Assembly (NCBI GenBank): GCA_947168935.1
Contig: CAMVNV010000024.1
Coordinates: forward strand, 1 to 34,748
Direction: 5' to 3'
Origin: an uncultured Butyrivibrio sp.
GTDB lineage: Bacteria > Bacillota > Clostridia > Lachnospirales > Lachnospiraceae
Length of the DNA stretch: 34,748 bases
Positions 33,107 through 34,748 of the stretch are shown piece by piece; positions within the stretch are counted from its first letter, which is position 1, and the number at the start of each line of letters is the position of its first letter. The position numbers and the translations under genes were made by a program. A model generated the notes under the pieces. The model was not told where the DNA came from. It was given only the letters and a program-made list of their open reading frames with translations, and made no database searches.

Positions 33107-33952
33107 ATGAGTTCAGAAAGTTCAAATGCAGCAATAAGGCTTGATAACATAATCAAAAGCTATGGCAAGCATGATGTACTAAAAGGGGTCACCATGCAGG
33201 TTAATAAAGGCGATATCTATGGCCTGATAGGCAAAAACGGTGCAGGAAAAACCACCATATTCAAGATGATCCTTGGACTATCCGAATATACTTCCGGCAG
33301 CGTTTCCATAGATGGCTCACAAAGTCGCAAAGAGCTTTTTGCAAACAGGTCAAAGGTTGGATTTTTTGTAGGATCCAATTTCTACGGATACCTTTCAGGA
33401 AGAGCCAATCTTGAATATTATGCAGCTGCAAAAGGGCTCAAAGGAAAAGAGCTAAAGAAGGAAGTAGATCGAGTTCTGAATGTTGTAGGCCTTACAGACG
33501 GTAAGGAGAAACAAAAAGCCAAGGGATATTCACTTGGAATGAAACAGCGTCTTGGAATAGGCAATGCAATCCTTGGTAATCCTGATATTCTCATCCTTGA
33601 CGAGCCGACCAACGGTCTGGATCCTCAGGGTATAGCCGATATCAGGCACATGATACGTAGGTTCAGAGATGAGTTTGGTATGACAGTCATAGTATCAAGC
33701 CATATCCTTGGTGAACTTGAAAATACCGCAGATCGCTTTGGCATAGTACACAACGGCGTTATAGCCAAAGAGATCACACAGGATGACCTTTCTGCCAAGC
33801 GCCCTGAAGTAGAGCTGACTGTTTCTGCAGGTAATCTGGAACGAGCCAAAAGTATTCTTGCAGAAAATGGTATTGATGTCCTAAAAGAAGGAAAAGAGAA
33901 AGTTACTCTGGAAGACTATTACTTTGAACTCATTGGAGGATCAGCAGAATGA
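33107..33952 (+). CDS. ABC exporter ATP-binding protein
   Basis: The ATG at 33107 has AAGGAG (33095-33100) six bases upstream; an in-frame GTG at 33071 overlaps the peptidase and is rejected. The 281-residue ATPase shows Walker A GKNGAGKTT (residues 42-50), the signature region YSLGMKQRLGIG, and Walker B ILILDEPTNGLDPQG. A C-terminal regulatory part of about 70 residues follows. It belongs to the single-domain group that powers ABC-2 exporters (bacitracin, lantibiotic and similar efflux). Its stop overlaps the next gene's ATG (ATGA), pairing it with the membrane subunits. Confidence 0.95.
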   Translation: MSSESSNAAIRLDNIIKSYGKHDVLKGVTMQVNKGDIYGLIGKNGAGKTTIFKMILGLSEYTSGSVSIDGSQSRKELFANRSKVGFFVGSNFYGYLSGRANLEYYAAAKGLKGKELKKEVDRVLNVVGLTDGKEKQKAKGYSLGMKQRLGIGNAILGNPDILILDEPTNGLDPQGIADIRHMIRRFRDEFGMTVIVSSHILGELENTADRFGIVHNGVIAKEITQDDLSAKRPEVELTVSAGNLERAKSILAENGIDVLKEGKEKVTLEDYYFELIGGSAE

Positions 33953-34680
33953 GGAATTTGTTAAGAGCAGATTTGAAACGTATCTTTCGGGTTGGCCTTA
34001 TTTACATCGGTCTTTTGCTTGCGCTGATCTATATCTCATATACAGTTCTTGAAGGCCTTGTAAATGATGGTTCAATCGGACTGATAAAGGGTGTGCAGAA
34101 AGCACTTAGCGGAGCTCCTATAGCTCTTTTTATAGTCTTTCCTACATTTTATGCTGTTTTTTCACATGAGCTGTCTTCGAAATCCATGCAGACTATACTT
34201 GGCCACGGTATAACCAGAAATAAGCTCATAATAGCCAAGCTCCTTGACGCCGCCATTTTACTTCTTTGCCTGTATCTGGTCATAATTGCAGCAGCTCTTA
34301 TCGTAATAAATACAGAATCGGCAATCGTATTAAGCCCGCAGCAACAGGCAAGTCTTATTATATATATCATCCTGAGATGGCTACGACATTTTGGATACAT
34401 CGTCTTTTCCGCCATGATCATGTACATCTCCGGTTCTACAGTTCTTGGTATTATCGCATGTATCGCATTTGCAGCCATATTTAAGCTGGTGTTTAACATA
34501 GTAGAATTTTTTTCTTCTCTTTCATTATATGATTATACCTTTGACGGGCTATTAGATTGGGCATATACCAAAGTAGAAGTAGGAGCAGCCCCCTGGGAGC
34601 TTCTGCCTGCTATCTGTTATCTTTTGGCAGCACTATTGATAACGACTTATTTTTTCAGGAGAAAGGAGTTTGACTTTTGA
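33949..34680 (+). CDS. ABC-2 type exporter permease
   Basis: The 243-residue membrane protein has six helices, from VGLIYIGLLLALIYISYTVL to LLPAICYLLAALLITTYFF, and a charged tail ending FRRKEFDF. The pattern HELSSKSMQTILGHGITRNK after the second helix is typical of ABC-2 permeases. It is coupled to the ATPase gene by an ATGA overlap and to a second permease beginning inside its stop codon region. The exported substrate is unknown; antimicrobial-peptide resistance or self-immunity is the usual guess for such trios. Confidence 0.9.
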   Translation: MRNLLRADLKRIFRVGLIYIGLLLALIYISYTVLEGLVNDGSIGLIKGVQKALSGAPIALFIVFPTFYAVFSHELSSKSMQTILGHGITRNKLIIAKLLDAAILLLCLYLVIIAAALIVINTESAIVLSPQQQASLIIYIILRWLRHFGYIVFSAMIMYISGSTVLGIIACIAFAAIFKLVFNIVEFFSSLSLYDYTFDGLLDWAYTKVEVGAAPWELLPAICYLLAALLITTYFFRRKEFDF

Positions 34681-34748
34681 AAGATCTTATTTTTGCAGAT
34701 GTGAAAAGAATCCTGAGAAAGCCGTCTTATTGGATCGTACTTGGAATA
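34677..34748 (+). CDS. Second ABC-2 permease, 3' end outside the window
   Basis: A TTG at 34677 overlaps the previous stop and has AAAGGAG (34662-34668) eight bases upstream. It opens a frame reading (M)KDLIFADVKRILRKPSYWIV up to the window edge. This resembles the N-terminus of the preceding permease (LLRADLKRIFRVGL), so a second, related exporter subunit is expected. Only 24 codons are visible. Confidence 0.72.
   Translation, partial: MKDLIFADVKRILRKPSYWIVLGI

Overview
The window looks like a chromosomal segment of a fibre-degrading Lachnospiraceae bacterium (Butyrivibrio/Pseudobutyrivibrio-like). This rests on cytoplasmic xylan-debranching enzymes, CUT1 sugar importers without their own ATPase, lipoprotein cellulase and binding proteins, strong AAGGAGG ribosome sites and moderate-to-low GC. 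All recognised genes lie on the + strand. The assignment is inference from gene content, not from a marker gene.

Region 1 (1-17.9 kb) is a xylan/glucuronoxylan utilisation locus. A 5'-truncated GH43 and a GH115 alpha-glucuronidase, neither with an export signal in the part that is visible, are followed by a tightly packed transport operon. Its order is a membrane-anchored solute-binding protein with two duplicated N-terminal modules, two permeases, an NHL/TPR membrane protein, a Yip1-like protein, a DUF5696-type glycosidase-like protein, two more permeases, a perfect hairpin, and then a separately promoted lipoprotein solute-binding protein ending in a strong terminator. No ATPase is present, so both importers probably borrow a shared MsmX-type ATPase.

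Region 2 (18-22.1 kb) has a GH5 lipoprotein endoglucanase, a YggC-like P-loop kinase overlapping by ATGA a small lipoprotein with two YGPPV motifs, and a radical SAM/SPASM enzyme. The lipoprotein and enzyme form a candidate modification system. Behind them lie an 11-bp tandem array, the decayed 3' end of a second kinase copy, and a terminator.

Region 3 (22.2-25.2 kb) is accessory. It holds two AT-rich membrane proteins of unknown function, an XRE regulator with a palindrome at its predicted start of transcription, and a fragment that reads as methylenetetrahydrofolate reductase (metF).

Region 4 (25.2-34.7 kb) holds a B12-binding-type radical SAM protein with an in-frame 21-bp repeat, an EamA transporter preceded by a perfect cre-like site and a 20-codon upstream ORF, a DUF5722 glycosidase-like secreted protein whose ribosome site is buried in the preceding terminator stem, a decayed reading frame, a CPBP membrane protease, an M13 lipoprotein metallopeptidase, and an ABC-2 exporter running off the end.

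The best candidates for undescribed biology are the radical SAM/YGPPV lipoprotein pair, the DUF5696/NHL/Yip1 importer operon, and the terminator that doubles as an anti-ribosome-site hairpin at 28040-28084.
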